DNA of 64,000 bases from Kluyvera genomosp. 1 (GCF_001266615.1 NZ_LGHZ01000031.1:1-64000); one strand, 5' to 3'. Shown: positions 9,208-19,209, counted from the stretch's first letter. Numbers and translations are program-made. The notes: generated by a model from the letters alone, not told the origin.

Positions 9208-10224
9208 TTAGTCTGGATAGCCCTGAGGGTGACGGGACTGCCAGTTCCAGGTGTCCTGCGCCATCTCATCAAGATTACGGGTTACGTGCCAGTTCAGCTC
9301 TTTATCGGCTTTGCTGGCGTCGGCCCAGTAGGCTGGGAGATCGCCATCGCGACGTGGTGCGAAGTGGTAGTTAATCGGTTTGCCACAGGCTTTGCTGAAC
9401 GCGTTCACCACGTCAAGCACGCTGCTGCCAACGCCGGCACCGAGGTTATAAATATGCACGCCAGCTTTATGCGCCAGCTTTTCCATGGCGGCGACGTGGC
9501 CATCGGCCAGATCCATCACGTGGATATAGTCGCGCACGCCGGTGCCATCAGGGGTTGGGTAATCGTTACCGAAAATCGCCAGCGATTCGCGGCGGCCTAC
9601 GGCGACCTGGGCGATATACGGCATCAGGTTATTCGGGATGCCCTGCGGGTCTTCGCCCATATCGCCGGACTGGTGTGCGCCAACCGGGTTGAAGTAGCGT
9701 AGCAGCGCGATGCTCCAGTCTGGCTGCGCTTTTTGCAGGTCAGTCAGAATTTGTTCAACCATCAATTTGCTTTTACCGTAAGGGCTCTGCGGTGTACCGG
9801 TTGGGAAGCTTTCGACGTAAGGGATTTTCGGCTGATCGCCGTAGACGGTTGCTGAGGAGCTGAAAATGAAGTTTTTAACGTTGGCTGCGCGCATTGCGGC
9901 AATCAGACGCAGAGTACCGTTGACGTTGTTGTCATAGTACTCCAGCGGTTTTTGCACCGACTCGCCAACGGCTTTCAAGCCAGCAAAGTGGATGACCGCG
10001 TCAATGGCGTTTTCGCGCAGGATGTCGGTGAGCAGCGCTTCGTTACGGATATCGCCTTCGATAAAGGTTGCCTGCTTACCGCTCAAGCGAGCAATAACCG
10101 GCAGGACGCTGCGCTTGCTGTTGCACAGGTTGTCGAGGATGACGACGTCGTGGCCCTGTTGCAGCAGTTGTACACATGTGTGGCTTCCTATGTAACCGCT
10201 ACCACCTGTAACCAATACTTTCAT
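9208..10224 (-). CDS. galE: UDP-glucose 4-epimerase
   Basis: Interconverts UDP-galactose and UDP-glucose with bound NAD. It is a short-chain dehydrogenase fold with the GGSGYIGSH nucleotide loop at residues 7-15, the catalytic SSSATVYG segment and YGKSK (Tyr/Lys pair). The 338 residues equal E. coli GalE. The start MKVLVTGG at 10224 was chosen; an upstream in-frame ATG would lie at the gal promoter. It is first in the operon, and the internal GalR operator lies within its first codons. Confidence 0.98.
   Translation of the reverse strand: MKVLVTGGSGYIGSHTCVQLLQQGHDVVILDNLCNSKRSVLPVIARLSGKQATFIEGDIRNEALLTDILRENAIDAVIHFAGLKAVGESVQKPLEYYDNNVNGTLRLIAAMRAANVKNFIFSSSATVYGDQPKIPYVESFPTGTPQSPYGKSKLMVEQILTDLQKAQPDWSIALLRYFNPVGAHQSGDMGEDPQGIPNNLMPYIAQVAVGRRESLAIFGNDYPTPDGTGVRDYIHVMDLADGHVAAMEKLAHKAGVHIYNLGAGVGSSVLDVVNAFSKACGKPINYHFAPRRDGDLPAYWADASKADKELNWHVTRNLDEMAQDTWNWQSRHPQGYPD
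10190..10205 (-). promoter_or_regulatory. internal gal operator (OI)
   Basis: On the minus strand this reads GTGGTAGCGGTTACAT, identical to the E. coli internal gal operator as I recall it. It lies inside the first codons of galE. GalR or GalS bound here and at the external operator loop the promoter DNA. Confidence 0.92.
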
Positions 10225-10261
10225 TTTTAGCTCCGTTAAGCTTATGGCATGGAATAAACAT

Positions 10262-10318
10262 AGCATAACAGAGAAGCCAAAAGTGTGACATGGGCTAAAT
10301 TAGTGGAATCGCTTACAC
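10262..10318 (-). promoter_or_regulatory. gal promoter with CRP site and external operator (OE)
   Basis: Three parts are visible. The -10 TATGCT of P1 is at 10267-10262. A CRP-type site, TGTGACATGGGCTAAA in the plus orientation, is at 10284-10299. The external GalR operator, GTGTAAGCGATTCCAC on the minus strand, is at 10318-10303 and differs from the E. coli OE at one base. Spacing follows the E. coli gal control region. Confidence 0.9.
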
Positions 10319-10466
10319 TAACGTGACAAGTGTCATTGGCCACAGAATTTACATTGTAAATCAAAGGCGCTGTCACTGTATTGTGTACTTAATCCGAAAA
10401 TGGAGTGGAAGGATTGAAGAAACGGTGATGTGCTGCTTTCAGGCGCGGCGGGGCAATGAGTCAGCG

Positions 10467-10489
10467 CCGGGGCGAACGACTCGCCCCGG
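10467..10489 (-). terminator. GC-rich hairpin after modF
   Basis: CCGGGGCGA and TCGCCCCGG form a perfect 9-bp stem with a 5-base loop, 10 bases after the modF stop. There is no clear T run on the minus strand, so termination is only probable. The rest of 10319-10499 holds no recognisable gene. Confidence 0.5.
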
Positions 10490-10499
10490 GGGAATCGAC

Positions 10500-11969
10500 T
10501 TAACGCGGCCCGACCTCATAGCGATATCCCTCGCCGTCGGCAACAAACTCCAGCCGGTGAGTTATGCACTCCGGTGCATCTTCGGCATGGTGAGAAACAA
10601 ACAGCAACTGTGTCTTGCCTTCGCTAATCAGCACATCAATAAATCGCCTTACTACCTGCCGATTCAGTGGATCCAGCCCTTGCAGCGGTTCATCGAGAAT
10701 GAGTAGGGTCGGGTGTTTCACCAGCGCGCGGACGATCAGCGCCAAACGCTGTTGTCCCCACGATAAACTGTGGAACGGCGCATCAGCGGTCCGTGCGTCC
10801 ATACCCAGAATATGTAGCCACTCATCGACCAGCTTGCGCTGTTTATCGGAAACCGCCTGATATATCCCGATGGAGTCGAAATAGCCTGATAGGATCACGT
10901 TACGCAGGTTGGTGCTCACTCGGTAGTCCAAATGCAGGCTGCTGCTGACGTAGCCGATATGCTTTTTGATATCCCAAATGGTTTCGCCACTCCCGCGGCG
11001 GCGGCCAAACAGCGTTAGATCGTTGCTGTAGCCTTGCGGATGGTCGCCGGTGACAAGGCTTAGCAGCGTCGATTTCCCCGCGCCGTTAGGCCCAACAATC
11101 TGCCAGTGCTCATTGGGGGCGACCGTCCAACTGAGGTGGTTGATAATCGGCCGGTCGTTATAGGACACCACGCCATCGTTGAGCACAATGCGCGGCTGGT
11201 CATCGGGCAAAGAATGCCGCGCTGACGGTGCGTCTGGTTCGGGCAGCGCCATACCGTCGAGTTTCTCGCTGTGCGCCAGCTGGGCGATCAGCGTTTGTGC
11301 CAGAAGCGCTTTGGTTTCACCGGTTTCCGTCAGTGTACAGTCGGCCAGTACGCCGGCAAAAGGCACGAAATCGGGAATGTCGTCAAAGCGGTTAAGTACC
11401 AATACTAAGGTGTGGCCCGCGTCATGGAGGCTCGCCAAATGATCCGCTAGCTGGCGGCGCGAGGCGACGTCGAGGCCATCAAAAGGCTCATCAAGAATCA
11501 ACAGATCGGGCTGCGCCATGAGTGCCTGGCAAAGCAAAGTTTTTCGGGTCTCGCCGGTGGAGAGATATTTGAAGCGGCGTTCAAGCAGATGACGAATACA
11601 AAACTGCGCGGCCAGCGTGGCACACAGCGCCGGGTCTTTCACCTCGTCCTGGATAATCTGCGCGGTAGTACGCCCAGTATCCTCTTCATCGGCGCTGAGC
11701 ATATCGGTATTGTTACGCTGCCACTCATCGCTCACCAGTTTTTGTAGTTGTTCGAAGGAGAGACGAGTGATGCGGTTGAATTGGCACTCCCGGCTGCCGG
11801 AAAGCAGTGTGAGTTCGCCTGAAAGCGCGCGGGCCAGCGCCGATTTGCCGCTGCCGTTGCTGCCGACAAACGCCCAGCTCTCCCCTGCACGCAGGGTCAG
11901 TTGCTCAATTTTAAGTGTTTTTGTGTCGCTAAGACGAAACGTGCCTTGCGAAATATGCAATGATGACAT
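10500..11969 (-). CDS. modF: ModF, twin ATP-binding cassette protein of the mod locus
   Basis: Soluble protein with two fused ABC ATPase domains. The first has Walker A GSNGSGKSALA (about 36-46), signature LSTGETRK and Walker B LLILDEPFDGLD. The second has Walker [12 protein letters not shown], signature-like LSWGQQR and LLILDEPLQGLD. The 489 residues compare with 490 in E. coli. Its role is not settled; linkage to modE suggests molybdate or molybdenum-enzyme metabolism, and no membrane partner is nearby. The MSSLHISQG start was chosen among several close ATGs. It follows modE by 67 bases and is probably co-transcribed. Confidence 0.93.
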   Translation of the reverse strand: MSSLHISQGTFRLSDTKTLKIEQLTLRAGESWAFVGSNGSGKSALARALSGELTLLSGSRECQFNRITRLSFEQLQKLVSDEWQRNNTDMLSADEEDTGRTTAQIIQDEVKDPALCATLAAQFCIRHLLERRFKYLSTGETRKTLLCQALMAQPDLLILDEPFDGLDVASRRQLADHLASLHDAGHTLVLVLNRFDDIPDFVPFAGVLADCTLTETGETKALLAQTLIAQLAHSEKLDGMALPEPDAPSARHSLPDDQPRIVLNDGVVSYNDRPIINHLSWTVAPNEHWQIVGPNGAGKSTLLSLVTGDHPQGYSNDLTLFGRRRGSGETIWDIKKHIGYVSSSLHLDYRVSTNLRNVILSGYFDSIGIYQAVSDKQRKLVDEWLHILGMDARTADAPFHSLSWGQQRLALIVRALVKHPTLLILDEPLQGLDPLNRQVVRRFIDVLISEGKTQLLFVSHHAEDAPECITHRLEFVADGEGYRYEVGPR

Positions 11970-12036
11970 CATGTATCCCATTTTTTGCAGCAGTATGCAT
12001 CAGGGATACGTCTTCAGGCGCACAATGTCAATGCTA

Positions 12037-12825
12037 TCAGCACAACGTGGCGACAATCATGCGATCGGCGTTAAAGAAGGCGATGACGTCAGCGCCTTCT
12101 TTCAACGTGTCGGCATCGCTCAGCGGCAGGGTGGCGCATAGGGTCTGGCCATCCGGCAGCGTCATTAGCACTTCGCACTGCTCAGCCCCGCGTTGAATGT
12201 GGCTGATACGACATGCGAGCTGATTATCGGCTTCAGCGGCAACGGACGGATCGCTCGTGACGTTGACCCACGGCGCTTTTAACAGCACCAGCACTTCTTT
12301 CCCTTCGTCCAGCCCAAGGCGTTCGCCGCTCTGCGCGGTAATCGCCACTTTCAGACGGGTGGTGCCGTCAGCCAGCAAAATGCTGACATGCTGCTGCACC
12401 TGCTGGTGGTCACGCTGGGTCACCGTACCAAACCACTGGTTGCGGGCACTGGTTTGTAGTGAGAAGCGAGAGATGGCAGCCAGCAGGCTATCCAGCGGCA
12501 GCGCATCGTCATCGCTCAGCACATCGAAGGCTTTTTGCTGAATCTGCGCCAGCAGATCGTAGAGTTGGATCAGGCGCTGACCATAACGGGTTAATACCGC
12601 GCCGCCGCCGCCTTTCCCGCCGGTGGCACGGTCAACCAGCGACTGCTCGCTGAGCTGATTCATCTCATTAATGGCATCCCATGCGCTCTTATAGCTGATG
12701 CCCGCGTTTTTCGCTCCCTGGCTGATAGAGCCGGTCTGTGCTATTTGTTTGAGGAGCGAAATGCGGCGCGGATCGGCAAACAGGCGCTGCTGCAGCTTGA
12801 GGGTAAGAAGGATTTCGGCCTGCAT
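12037..12825 (-). CDS. modE: molybdate-responsive transcription factor ModE
   Basis: Dimeric regulator that binds molybdate, represses modABC and activates moa and molybdoenzyme genes. The N-terminal winged helix (about 1-115) contains GSISQGAKNAGISYKSAWDAINEMN as the recognition region and GGKGGGGAVLTRYGQRLI. Two MOP-type oxyanion domains follow, with SARNQWFGTV at the linker and two repeats around 125-195 and 200-262. The 262 residues equal E. coli ModE. The start MQAEILLTLK was preferred to an ATG 22 codons upstream. ModE-like sites are visible before modA and moaA. Confidence 0.96.
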   Translation of the reverse strand: MQAEILLTLKLQQRLFADPRRISLLKQIAQTGSISQGAKNAGISYKSAWDAINEMNQLSEQSLVDRATGGKGGGGAVLTRYGQRLIQLYDLLAQIQQKAFDVLSDDDALPLDSLLAAISRFSLQTSARNQWFGTVTQRDHQQVQQHVSILLADGTTRLKVAITAQSGERLGLDEGKEVLVLLKAPWVNVTSDPSVAAEADNQLACRISHIQRGAEQCEVLMTLPDGQTLCATLPLSDADTLKEGADVIAFFNADRMIVATLC

Positions 12826-12952
12826 AAGAGTATCCTGGCAATAAAAAGGGTATTTTGACCCAAATGGCGGATTCCGCAAAGCGCACCGCACAAAAGGGAG
12901 TGTTTTTCTGCGCTATCCGGTTACAATAGCCGCATCACAATGTCTGGAGTAA

Positions 12953-13105
<153 letters not shown>

Positions 13106-13112
13106 TTTCCCA

Positions 13113-13139
13113 AAAACGCCCGCATCAGCCGGGCGTTTT
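13113..13139 (+). terminator. intrinsic terminator of acrZ
   Basis: AAAACGCCCG and CGGGCGTTTT form the stem, with Ts at the 3' side. It starts 8 bases after the acrZ stop and separates acrZ from modA. Confidence 0.92.
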
Positions 13140-13238
13140 GCTATTAAGCATTTCACATTTCTGCCGATAACTCCCTGTAATACCCACAATCATTCATGTA
13201 TCTGTAATGCATTAATGCCAGAAAACCCCTATACTCTG

Positions 13239-13262
13239 CGCTGTATTTTTCCGTATACAACG
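13239..13262 (+). promoter_or_regulatory. putative ModE operator of modABC
   Basis: An imperfect inverted repeat, CGCTGTAT...GTATACAACG, lies about 20-43 bases before the modA start. It resembles the CGnTATAT-N-ATATAACG form of ModE sites. ModE-molybdate bound here would repress modABC. The match is approximate. Confidence 0.6.
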
Positions 13263-13281
13263 GCACTCACAGGAGTTTCAA

Positions 13282-14055
13282 ATGACAGGTTCATGGTTAC
13301 GTTTATTTGCAGGGGCAACATTAACGCTTTCCGTTGCGGGTCACGCGCTGGCGGATGAAGCAAAAATTACCGTATTTGCTGCCGCGTCACTGACTAACGC
13401 GATGCAGGATATTGCGAAAGAGTACAAAAAAGAGAAAAACGTCGACGTGGTTTCCTCTTTTGCTTCTTCTTCTACTCTGGCACGCCAGATTGAAGCGGGC
13501 GCACCGGCCGATCTGTTTATCTCCGCGGATCAAAAGTGGATGGACTACGCGGTAGAGAAAAAAGCTATCGATACGGCGACCCGCGCCACACTGCTGGGCA
13601 ATAGCCTGGTGGTCGTCGCACCGAAGGCTAGCGCTCAGGGTGATATCACCATTGATGCGAAAACGAACTGGACCAGCCTGCTGAAAGGCGGCCGTCTGGC
13701 AGTGGGCGACCCGGAACACGTTCCAGCGGGTATCTATGCTAAAGAGGCGCTGCAGAAACTGGGCGCGTGGGAAACCCTGTCGCCAAAACTGGCGCCAGCG
13801 GAAGACGTGCGTGGTGCCCTGGCACTGGTTGAACGTAACGAAGCACCGCTGGGTATTGTTTACGGTTCTGATGCCGTTGCCAGCAAAGGTGTTAAAGTTG
13901 TCGGGACTTTCCCGGAAGACTCGCACAAGAAAGTGGAATACCCGATTGCCATCACCGATGGCCACAAAAATGCAACCGTCTCGGCGTTTTATGACTACCT
14001 GAAAGGGCCGCAGGCGTCTGAAATCTTTAAACGTTACGGATTCACGACTCGCTAA
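13282..14055 (+). CDS. modA: molybdate-binding periplasmic protein ModA
   Basis: Periplasmic substrate-binding protein of the molybdate ABC importer. A Sec signal peptide covers about residues 1-24, with cleavage after HALA-DEAK. The mature part starts ITVFAAASLTNAMQDI, the conserved oxyanion site region, and continues with SSTLARQIEAGAPADLFISAD. The 257 residues equal E. coli ModA. It has an AGGAG ribosome site and overlaps modB by one base (TAATG). Confidence 0.97.
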   Translation: MTGSWLRLFAGATLTLSVAGHALADEAKITVFAAASLTNAMQDIAKEYKKEKNVDVVSSFASSSTLARQIEAGAPADLFISADQKWMDYAVEKKAIDTATRATLLGNSLVVVAPKASAQGDITIDAKTNWTSLLKGGRLAVGDPEHVPAGIYAKEALQKLGAWETLSPKLAPAEDVRGALALVERNEAPLGIVYGSDAVASKGVKVVGTFPEDSHKKVEYPIAITDGHKNATVSAFYDYLKGPQASEIFKRYGFTTR

Positions 14056-14744
14056 TGATATTGTCCGATCCCGAATGGCAAGCGGTTCTGCTGAGCCTGA
14101 AAGTGTCATCCCTGGCCGTGGTATTTAGCCTGCCGTTTGGGATCTTTTTTGCCTGGCTGCTGGTGCGCCGCAACTTCCCCGGTAAGGCGCTGCTCGACGG
14201 CCTTATCCATTTACCGCTGGTGCTGCCACCGGTGGTGGTTGGCTACCTGCTGTTGGTGTCAATGGGGCGGCGTGGTTTTATTGGTAGCTGGCTGTATGAC
14301 TGGTTTGGTCTGACATTTGCTTTTAGCTGGCGCGGCGCGGTTCTGGCGGCGGCAGTGATGTCTTTCCCACTGATGGTCAGGGCGATTCGTCTGGCGCTGG
14401 AAGGCGTCGACATCAAGCTTGAACAAGCGGCGCGGACGCTGGGCGCGGGGCGCTGGCGGGTGTTTTGCACTATTACGCTCCCGCTGATGTTGCCGGGTAT
14501 AATCGTCGGTACGGTTCTGGCATTCGCCCGCTCTCTGGGGGAATTTGGCGCGACTATTACGTTTGTTTCTAATATTCCCGGCGAAACTCGCACCATCCCA
14601 TCCGCCATGTATACCCTGATTCAGACGCCTGGCGGTGAAAGTGCTGCAGCACGCCTGTGTCTGATTTCTATCATCCTCGCGCTGATTTCGCTGATGATTT
14701 CTGAATGGCTGGCGCGAATGAGCCGCCAGCGGATAGGAGCGTAA
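14055..14744 (+). CDS. modB: molybdate ABC transporter permease ModB
   Basis: Inner-membrane permease of the ModABC importer; two copies form the channel. The 229 residues show five to six hydrophobic helices and the EAA-type coupling loop QAARTLGAGRWRVFCTITLPLMLPG near residues 119-145, which contacts ModC. Its ATG shares one base with the modA stop, so translation is coupled. modC follows after three bases. Confidence 0.97.
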   Translation: MILSDPEWQAVLLSLKVSSLAVVFSLPFGIFFAWLLVRRNFPGKALLDGLIHLPLVLPPVVVGYLLLVSMGRRGFIGSWLYDWFGLTFAFSWRGAVLAAAVMSFPLMVRAIRLALEGVDIKLEQAARTLGAGRWRVFCTITLPLMLPGIIVGTVLAFARSLGEFGATITFVSNIPGETRTIPSAMYTLIQTPGGESAAARLCLISIILALISLMISEWLARMSRQRIGA

Positions 14745-14747
14745 TCG

Positions 14748-15806
14748 ATGCTCGAGCTGAATTTTAGCCAGACATTAGGTTCGCACTGTCTGCAAATTAA
14801 TGAATCCCTGCCGGCCTCCGGTATTACCGCCGTGTTTGGCGTCTCCGGAGCGGGAAAAACCTCGCTTATCAACGCGATTAGCGGCCTAACGCAGCCGCAG
14901 AAGGGGCGCATCGTTCTCAATGGGCGGGTGCTCAATGATGCGGAGCAAGGTGTGAATTTGGCACCGGAGAAGCGACGCATTGGCTATGTATTTCAGGATG
15001 CCCGTCTTTTCCCGCACTATAAAGTGCGCGGCAACCTGCGCTACGGCATGGCGAAAAGCATGGCGGATCAGTTTGATAAGCTGGTGACGTTACTCGGCAT
15101 TGAATCACTTTTAGAAAGACTGCCCGGCAGCCTGTCCGGCGGTGAAAAACAGCGTGTAGCCATTGGCCGTGCGCTGCTTACCGCACCGGAACTGCTATTA
15201 CTTGATGAGCCGCTGGCTTCACTTGATATTCCGCGCAAGCGTGAACTGCTGCCGTATCTTCAGCGTCTGGCGCGCGAGATTAACATTCCGATGCTTTACG
15301 TCAGCCATTCGCTGGATGAAATTTTGCATCTGGCGGACAAAGTGCTGGTGTTAGAAGGCGGGCAGGTCAAAGCCTTTGGCAATCTGGAAGAGGTGTGGGG
15401 CAGCAGCGTGATGCATCCGTGGTTGCCGCAGGATCAGCAAAGCAGCATTCTGCGCGTAACGGTGCTGGAACATCATCCTCATTATGCGATGACCGCGCTG
15501 GCGCTGGGCGATCAGCATATTTGGGTGAACAAGCTGGATAAACCGCTGCAAAGTGCGGTGCGGGTACGCATTCAGGCCACCGATGTGTCTCTGGTGCTTC
15601 AGCCTTCGCAACACACCAGTATTCGTAACGTGCTGCATGCCAAAGTACTGCAGTGCTACGATGATAACGGCCAGGTGGAAGTTCAGCTCGACGTCAGCGG
15701 GCGCACGCTGTGGGCGCGAATCAGCCCATGGGCGAGAGATGACCTGGCGGTGAAGCCAGGCCAGTGGCTCTATGCGCAGATAAAGAGCGTCTCTATCACA
15801 GCCTGA
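14748..15806 (+). CDS. modC: molybdate ABC transporter ATPase ModC
   Basis: ATP-hydrolysing subunit of the importer. Walker A is [10 protein letters not shown] (about 30-39), the Q-loop [12 protein letters not shown], the signature [15 protein letters not shown], and Walker [13 protein letters not shown]. The C-terminal MOP domain (about 285-352), with [11 protein letters not shown], is characteristic of ModC and may sense molybdate. The 352 residues match E. coli. The stop abuts the convergent ybhA gene directly, with no intergenic space. Confidence 0.97.
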   Translation: MLELNFSQTLGSHCLQINESLPASGITAVFGVSGAGKTSLINAISGLTQPQKGRIVLNGRVLNDAEQGVNLAPEKRRIGYVFQDARLFPHYKVRGNLRYGMAKSMADQFDKLVTLLGIESLLERLPGSLSGGEKQRVAIGRALLTAPELLLLDEPLASLDIPRKRELLPYLQRLAREINIPMLYVSHSLDEILHLADKVLVLEGGQVKAFGNLEEVWGSSVMHPWLPQDQQSSILRVTVLEHHPHYAMTALALGDQHIWVNKLDKPLQSAVRVRIQATDVSLVLQPSQHTSIRNVLHAKVLQCYDDNGQVEVQLDVSGRTLWARISPWARDDLAVKPGQWLYAQIKSVSITA

Positions 15807-16625
15807 TTACAGCAGGTGTTGGTTGATATAGTCGGCGATGGCATCCGTGGTGTTTTCGCCGATCACCACGTTGGCGCGGGCTTTCACTGCGTCATCGGCA
15901 TTACCCATCGCCACGCCGGTTCCGGCGGCTTCCAGCATACTGATGTCGTTAAAATTGTCGCCAAAGGCAATCACGTCCTGCATCGACCAGCCCTGAGCGG
16001 TGACAAACTGAGTCAGGCGCTTGCCTTTGCTGTTACCCTGACGGGCGATATCCACCTGATCGTGCCAGGACCATTCGCACTCCAGCTGCAGCGTCTGCTC
16101 AACGTGTTTGGCAAAATCCTGTAGCTTCTGGCCGTTTTCATCGGTCAGGGCAAATTTCCACACGTTTTTGACGTCGCGGGCGGCCTGAGCCAGGGAGTCA
16201 ACCTGGGTGAAGGACGGGCGCTGGTCTTCCGGCAGCGTCAGTGCCCAGTTGCTGGTGCGGGTAACGTGACCGGTTGGATGCTGATACATCATGGTATCGT
16301 CGACATACATCAGGCCGTGAATCTGGTGTTCATCGAGCAGGTTAATCAGCTGTTGGGCTTTTTCGACCGGCATCGGGTCAGCGTCCAGTACTTTTTTTGC
16401 TTGATAATCATACAAGTAGGTGCCATTACAACAAATTGCAGGTGTATCTAACGCCAGTGCCTGATAAAAAGGATGGATGGCAACGTGGTGACGACCGGTC
16501 ACGATCATTAATTGATACCCCGCGGCTCGGGCTCGATTCAGCGCATCCAGAGAAGAAGGGAGCAGGGTTTTCTTTGGCGTCAGGAGCGTTCCGTCCAGAT
16601 CCAGGGCAATTACACGTGCAGTCAT
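15807..16625 (-). CDS. ybhA: HAD-superfamily sugar phosphatase YbhA
   Basis: Cof-type HAD phosphatase; the E. coli homologue hydrolyses pyridoxal phosphate and sugar phosphates such as fructose 1,6-bisphosphate. Motif I is LDLDGTLLTP at about residues 8-17, motif II lies in MIVTGRH, the conserved lysine is in GNSKGKRL, and motif IV is AFGDNFNDISML. The 272 residues equal YbhA when the start MTARVIALD is used, two codons after a possible earlier ATG. Physiological substrate is unproven. Confidence 0.93.
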   Translation of the reverse strand: MTARVIALDLDGTLLTPKKTLLPSSLDALNRARAAGYQLMIVTGRHHVAIHPFYQALALDTPAICCNGTYLYDYQAKKVLDADPMPVEKAQQLINLLDEHQIHGLMYVDDTMMYQHPTGHVTRTSNWALTLPEDQRPSFTQVDSLAQAARDVKNVWKFALTDENGQKLQDFAKHVEQTLQLECEWSWHDQVDIARQGNSKGKRLTQFVTAQGWSMQDVIAFGDNFNDISMLEAAGTGVAMGNADDAVKARANVVIGENTTDAIADYINQHLL

Positions 16626-16756
16626 AGTCATGTCTCGAGGTGAAAGAGAAAATTCGCTGTGCAGGATGGTACACCGAGATACCTGTGCGGCAAAATGGTG
16701 TGAAGCAGGCGACGATAAGCCGCCGCAAATTCTACGATTTCGTAAAAGGAGTGTTC

Positions 16757-17752
16757 ATGAAACAGACCGTTTATACCGCCAGCCCGGAAAGCCAGCAGAT
16801 CCACGTCTGGACGCTGAATCACGACGGTAGCCTGACGCTGGTGCAGGTGGTGGATGTGCCAGGCCAGGTACAGCCAATGGTCGTCAGCCCCGATAAACGC
16901 TTTCTGTATGTCGGTGTGCGCCCGGAATTCCGCGTGCTGGCCTATCGTATTGCACCGGACGATGGTGCACTAACTTTCGCTGCCGAAGCACCGCTGCCGG
17001 GTAGCCCGACCCATATCTCCACCGATCGTAAAGGCAACTTCGTCTTCAGCGCCTCCTACAACCAGGCTAACGTCGCGGTTATCCGTCTGGAAGATGGTCT
17101 GCCGCGCGATACCGTCAACGTCGTTGAAGGACTTGATGGCTGCCACTCGGCGAATATCACCCCGGATAACCGTACCCTGTGGGTACCTGCGTTGAAGCAG
17201 GATCGCATCTGTTTATTCACCCTGAGCGACGATGGATTCCTGGCGGAACAGTGCCCGGCTGAAGTGGCTACCGTGGAAGGAGCTGGCCCGCGTCATCTGG
17301 TGTTCCATCCGAACGAACAGTATGCCTACTGCGTGAACGAGCTAAACGGCACCGTTAACGTTTGGGAACTCAAAGATCCTCGCGGTGAAATTGAATGCGT
17401 GCAGACGCTGGATATGATGCCATCCGACTTCTCTGACACCCGCTGGGCGGCTGATATTCACATTACTCCAGATGGGCGCCATCTCTACGCCTGCGACCGT
17501 ACCTCCAGCCTGATTACTATCTTTACCGTTTCTGAAGATGGCAGCGTGCTGTCGCTGGAAGGTTTCCAGCCGACCGAAACCCAGCCGCGCGGCTTCAATA
17601 TCGATCACAGCGGTAAGTATCTGGTGGCGGCAGGGCAGAAATCCCATCATATCGCGGTGTATGAAATTACCGGTGAGCAGGGGTTATTGCAGGAGAAAGG
17701 TCGCTATGCAGTAGGACAGGGACCGATGTGGGTGGTGGTTAACGCCTATTGA
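16757..17752 (+). CDS. pgl: 6-phosphogluconolactonase (beta-propeller type)
   Basis: Hydrolyses 6-phosphogluconolactone in the pentose phosphate pathway. The 331 residues equal E. coli Pgl (YbhE) and form a seven-bladed propeller of repeated strands such as [53 protein letters not shown] and [17 protein letters not shown]. The ATG at 16757 follows a good AAAGGAG site; an upstream open frame of 39 codons has no similarity. In E. coli ybhD, ybhH, ybhI and ybhJ follow; here ybhC is next. Confidence 0.97.
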   Translation: MKQTVYTASPESQQIHVWTLNHDGSLTLVQVVDVPGQVQPMVVSPDKRFLYVGVRPEFRVLAYRIAPDDGALTFAAEAPLPGSPTHISTDRKGNFVFSASYNQANVAVIRLEDGLPRDTVNVVEGLDGCHSANITPDNRTLWVPALKQDRICLFTLSDDGFLAEQCPAEVATVEGAGPRHLVFHPNEQYAYCVNELNGTVNVWELKDPRGEIECVQTLDMMPSDFSDTRWAADIHITPDGRHLYACDRTSSLITIFTVSEDGSVLSLEGFQPTETQPRGFNIDHSGKYLVAAGQKSHHIAVYEITGEQGLLQEKGRYAVGQGPMWVVVNAY

Positions 17753-17822
17753 TTTGCAGATGGATGCGGAGCTGACGAGGCCTAATGGCTTTATTCAGCT
17801 CCCTATTTTGCGCATCGCCAAT

Positions 17823-17851
17823 AAAAAAGCCCATGATTTCATGGGCTTTTT
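17823..17851. terminator. bidirectional terminator between pgl and ybhC
   Basis: GCCCATGA and TCATGGGC form a tight hairpin with a two-base loop, A-rich upstream and five Ts downstream. It can serve both convergent genes. Confidence 0.92.
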
Positions 17852-17867
17852 GCTTTTTATACCGAAA

Positions 17868-19151
17868 TTACTTCTTCGGCTCAGCCACAATATGGCTGCC
17901 CACGCCGCGGTTATTGTATTCCCACATGCGGTTGAAGTTGCGGTCGTTCAGATCGCGTTTCAACTGACCTTTCTCGTCCTGCGCGCCGGTATTGCCGCTG
18001 AACGGACGTTTTGATACAGCGGCATCTGCCCACGGCTTCGCCACGTTGAAGCCTTCGTTAATCACGCTATCGCGAATAACGACCTGGCCATTGGTATTGC
18101 TATCTACGTCCAAAGAACGGCCCAGTTGTGCCACGCCGTCACCGGCTGCGGTAAAGCGGCTATTGGTGGCCAGGAAACCGTAGAAAATATTGGACTGTGT
18201 TGCAGGAGCAAACACGTAGCCTTCCTGCTGAGTGCGAGAATTCACTACGCGGAAGTCGGTGTTGTCAAAGACCACTGCACCGCGACCGGAGACGATATCC
18301 ACATCACCTTCGAGGTAGCTGTTGCTCACCAGCGTACGGGTTTGACGATTATTCTGCAGACGGTTGTCCACGCCACTGTTGGTGACGAAGAAGGTATTCT
18401 GACGACCCAGCAGATTGACGTTATTCAGCTGGGTTTTATCACCATCGGTACGCAAAGCAACCGCCTGGTGTGTTCCCGCGTCAACGCTGTCGCCAAGGTT
18501 GTTTTCAATGGTCAGGTTTTGCAGCTGCAGCCCGCTGTTTTGTGACCAGACAACCGCTGAACACATCACGCCGATGGTTGCGTTACGTTTGCTCTGGCAG
18601 TTATCAAACATGTACCACGCCGGTTTGCCTGGCATGTATTTTCCGCCTGGATTCACCTGACGACGCCAGTCCGCTGGGCTCATTTCTGAGTCGATGGCCA
18701 AGCCGATTTTGACGTCGATAGATTTATCGCCGGTACCGTAAATCGTTACGCTGCCCGGTGCCGCAGGGATATAGACAGTGCCCTGATACTCGCCCGGCAG
18801 AACGGCAATATACTGACGTGCGCTGCTGTGACGGGTAATTGCGGCGTCAACCGCAGCCTGGATGGTGGTATGCGTCACGCCTTGCGTACCGGCTGGGCCA
18901 ACCACAAAATCTGCTTTTGCCGGAATGGCGACCGAAGACGGTGACCAGGCGGCAGCGTTAGGATCGAGCGATGAGAAGTAGCGCGCGGCGGTGAAATTCT
19001 GCGCTTCATCTGCTGACAGTACCGGACGGGAAGACGTTCCAGGTGCGGCCTGGTCAGACGGACGCTGATCCGCAGGCGTTGAGCTGCAAGCCGTCAGTGT
19101 CACGCCAAAAGCCAATGCCAGCGCCAGACGAGAAACCGATAAAGTGTTCAT
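17868..19151 (-). CDS. ybhC: outer-membrane acyl-CoA thioesterase/pectinesterase-fold lipoprotein YbhC
   Basis: A 427-residue lipoprotein with signal peptide and lipobox LTACSS (Cys22), followed by a right-handed beta-helix of the pectin methylesterase family. The E. coli protein is an outer-membrane lipoprotein reported to have acyl-CoA thioesterase rather than pectinase activity. Family regions include TTIQAAVDAA (about 93-102), QAVALRTDGDK and YLEGDVDIVSGRGAVVFDN, the catalytic Asp region. Length equals E. coli. Its upstream region contains the lambda attB-like core. Confidence 0.93.
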   Translation of the reverse strand: MNTLSVSRLALALAFGVTLTACSSTPADQRPSDQAAPGTSSRPVLSADEAQNFTAARYFSSLDPNAAAWSPSSVAIPAKADFVVGPAGTQGVTHTTIQAAVDAAITRHSSARQYIAVLPGEYQGTVYIPAAPGSVTIYGTGDKSIDVKIGLAIDSEMSPADWRRQVNPGGKYMPGKPAWYMFDNCQSKRNATIGVMCSAVVWSQNSGLQLQNLTIENNLGDSVDAGTHQAVALRTDGDKTQLNNVNLLGRQNTFFVTNSGVDNRLQNNRQTRTLVSNSYLEGDVDIVSGRGAVVFDNTDFRVVNSRTQQEGYVFAPATQSNIFYGFLATNSRFTAAGDGVAQLGRSLDVDSNTNGQVVIRDSVINEGFNVAKPWADAAVSKRPFSGNTGAQDEKGQLKRDLNDRNFNRMWEYNNRGVGSHIVAEPKK

Positions 19152-19194
19152 GTTGCTCCAGGCTAGTTAAGTGAAGGTGAATCCTGTAAAAAAA

Positions 19195-19209
19195 GCCTTT
19201 TTATACTAA
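19195..19209 (+). other. phage lambda attB-like core
   Basis: GCCTTTTTATACTAA differs at one base from the remembered lambda attB core GCTTTTTTATACTAA. The following bases also resemble the E. coli B' flank: TTGAGCGAAACGGGAAG is present from 19211. Position (upstream of ybhC, on the bio side) and orientation are as in E. coli. No integrase or prophage is present. Functional use as an attachment site is inference. Confidence 0.75.

Noticed and set aside
13387-14109. A 240-codon open frame antisense to modA
   Set aside because: It is a shadow of modA with no start signal and an Arg/Phe-rich composition typical of antisense frames.
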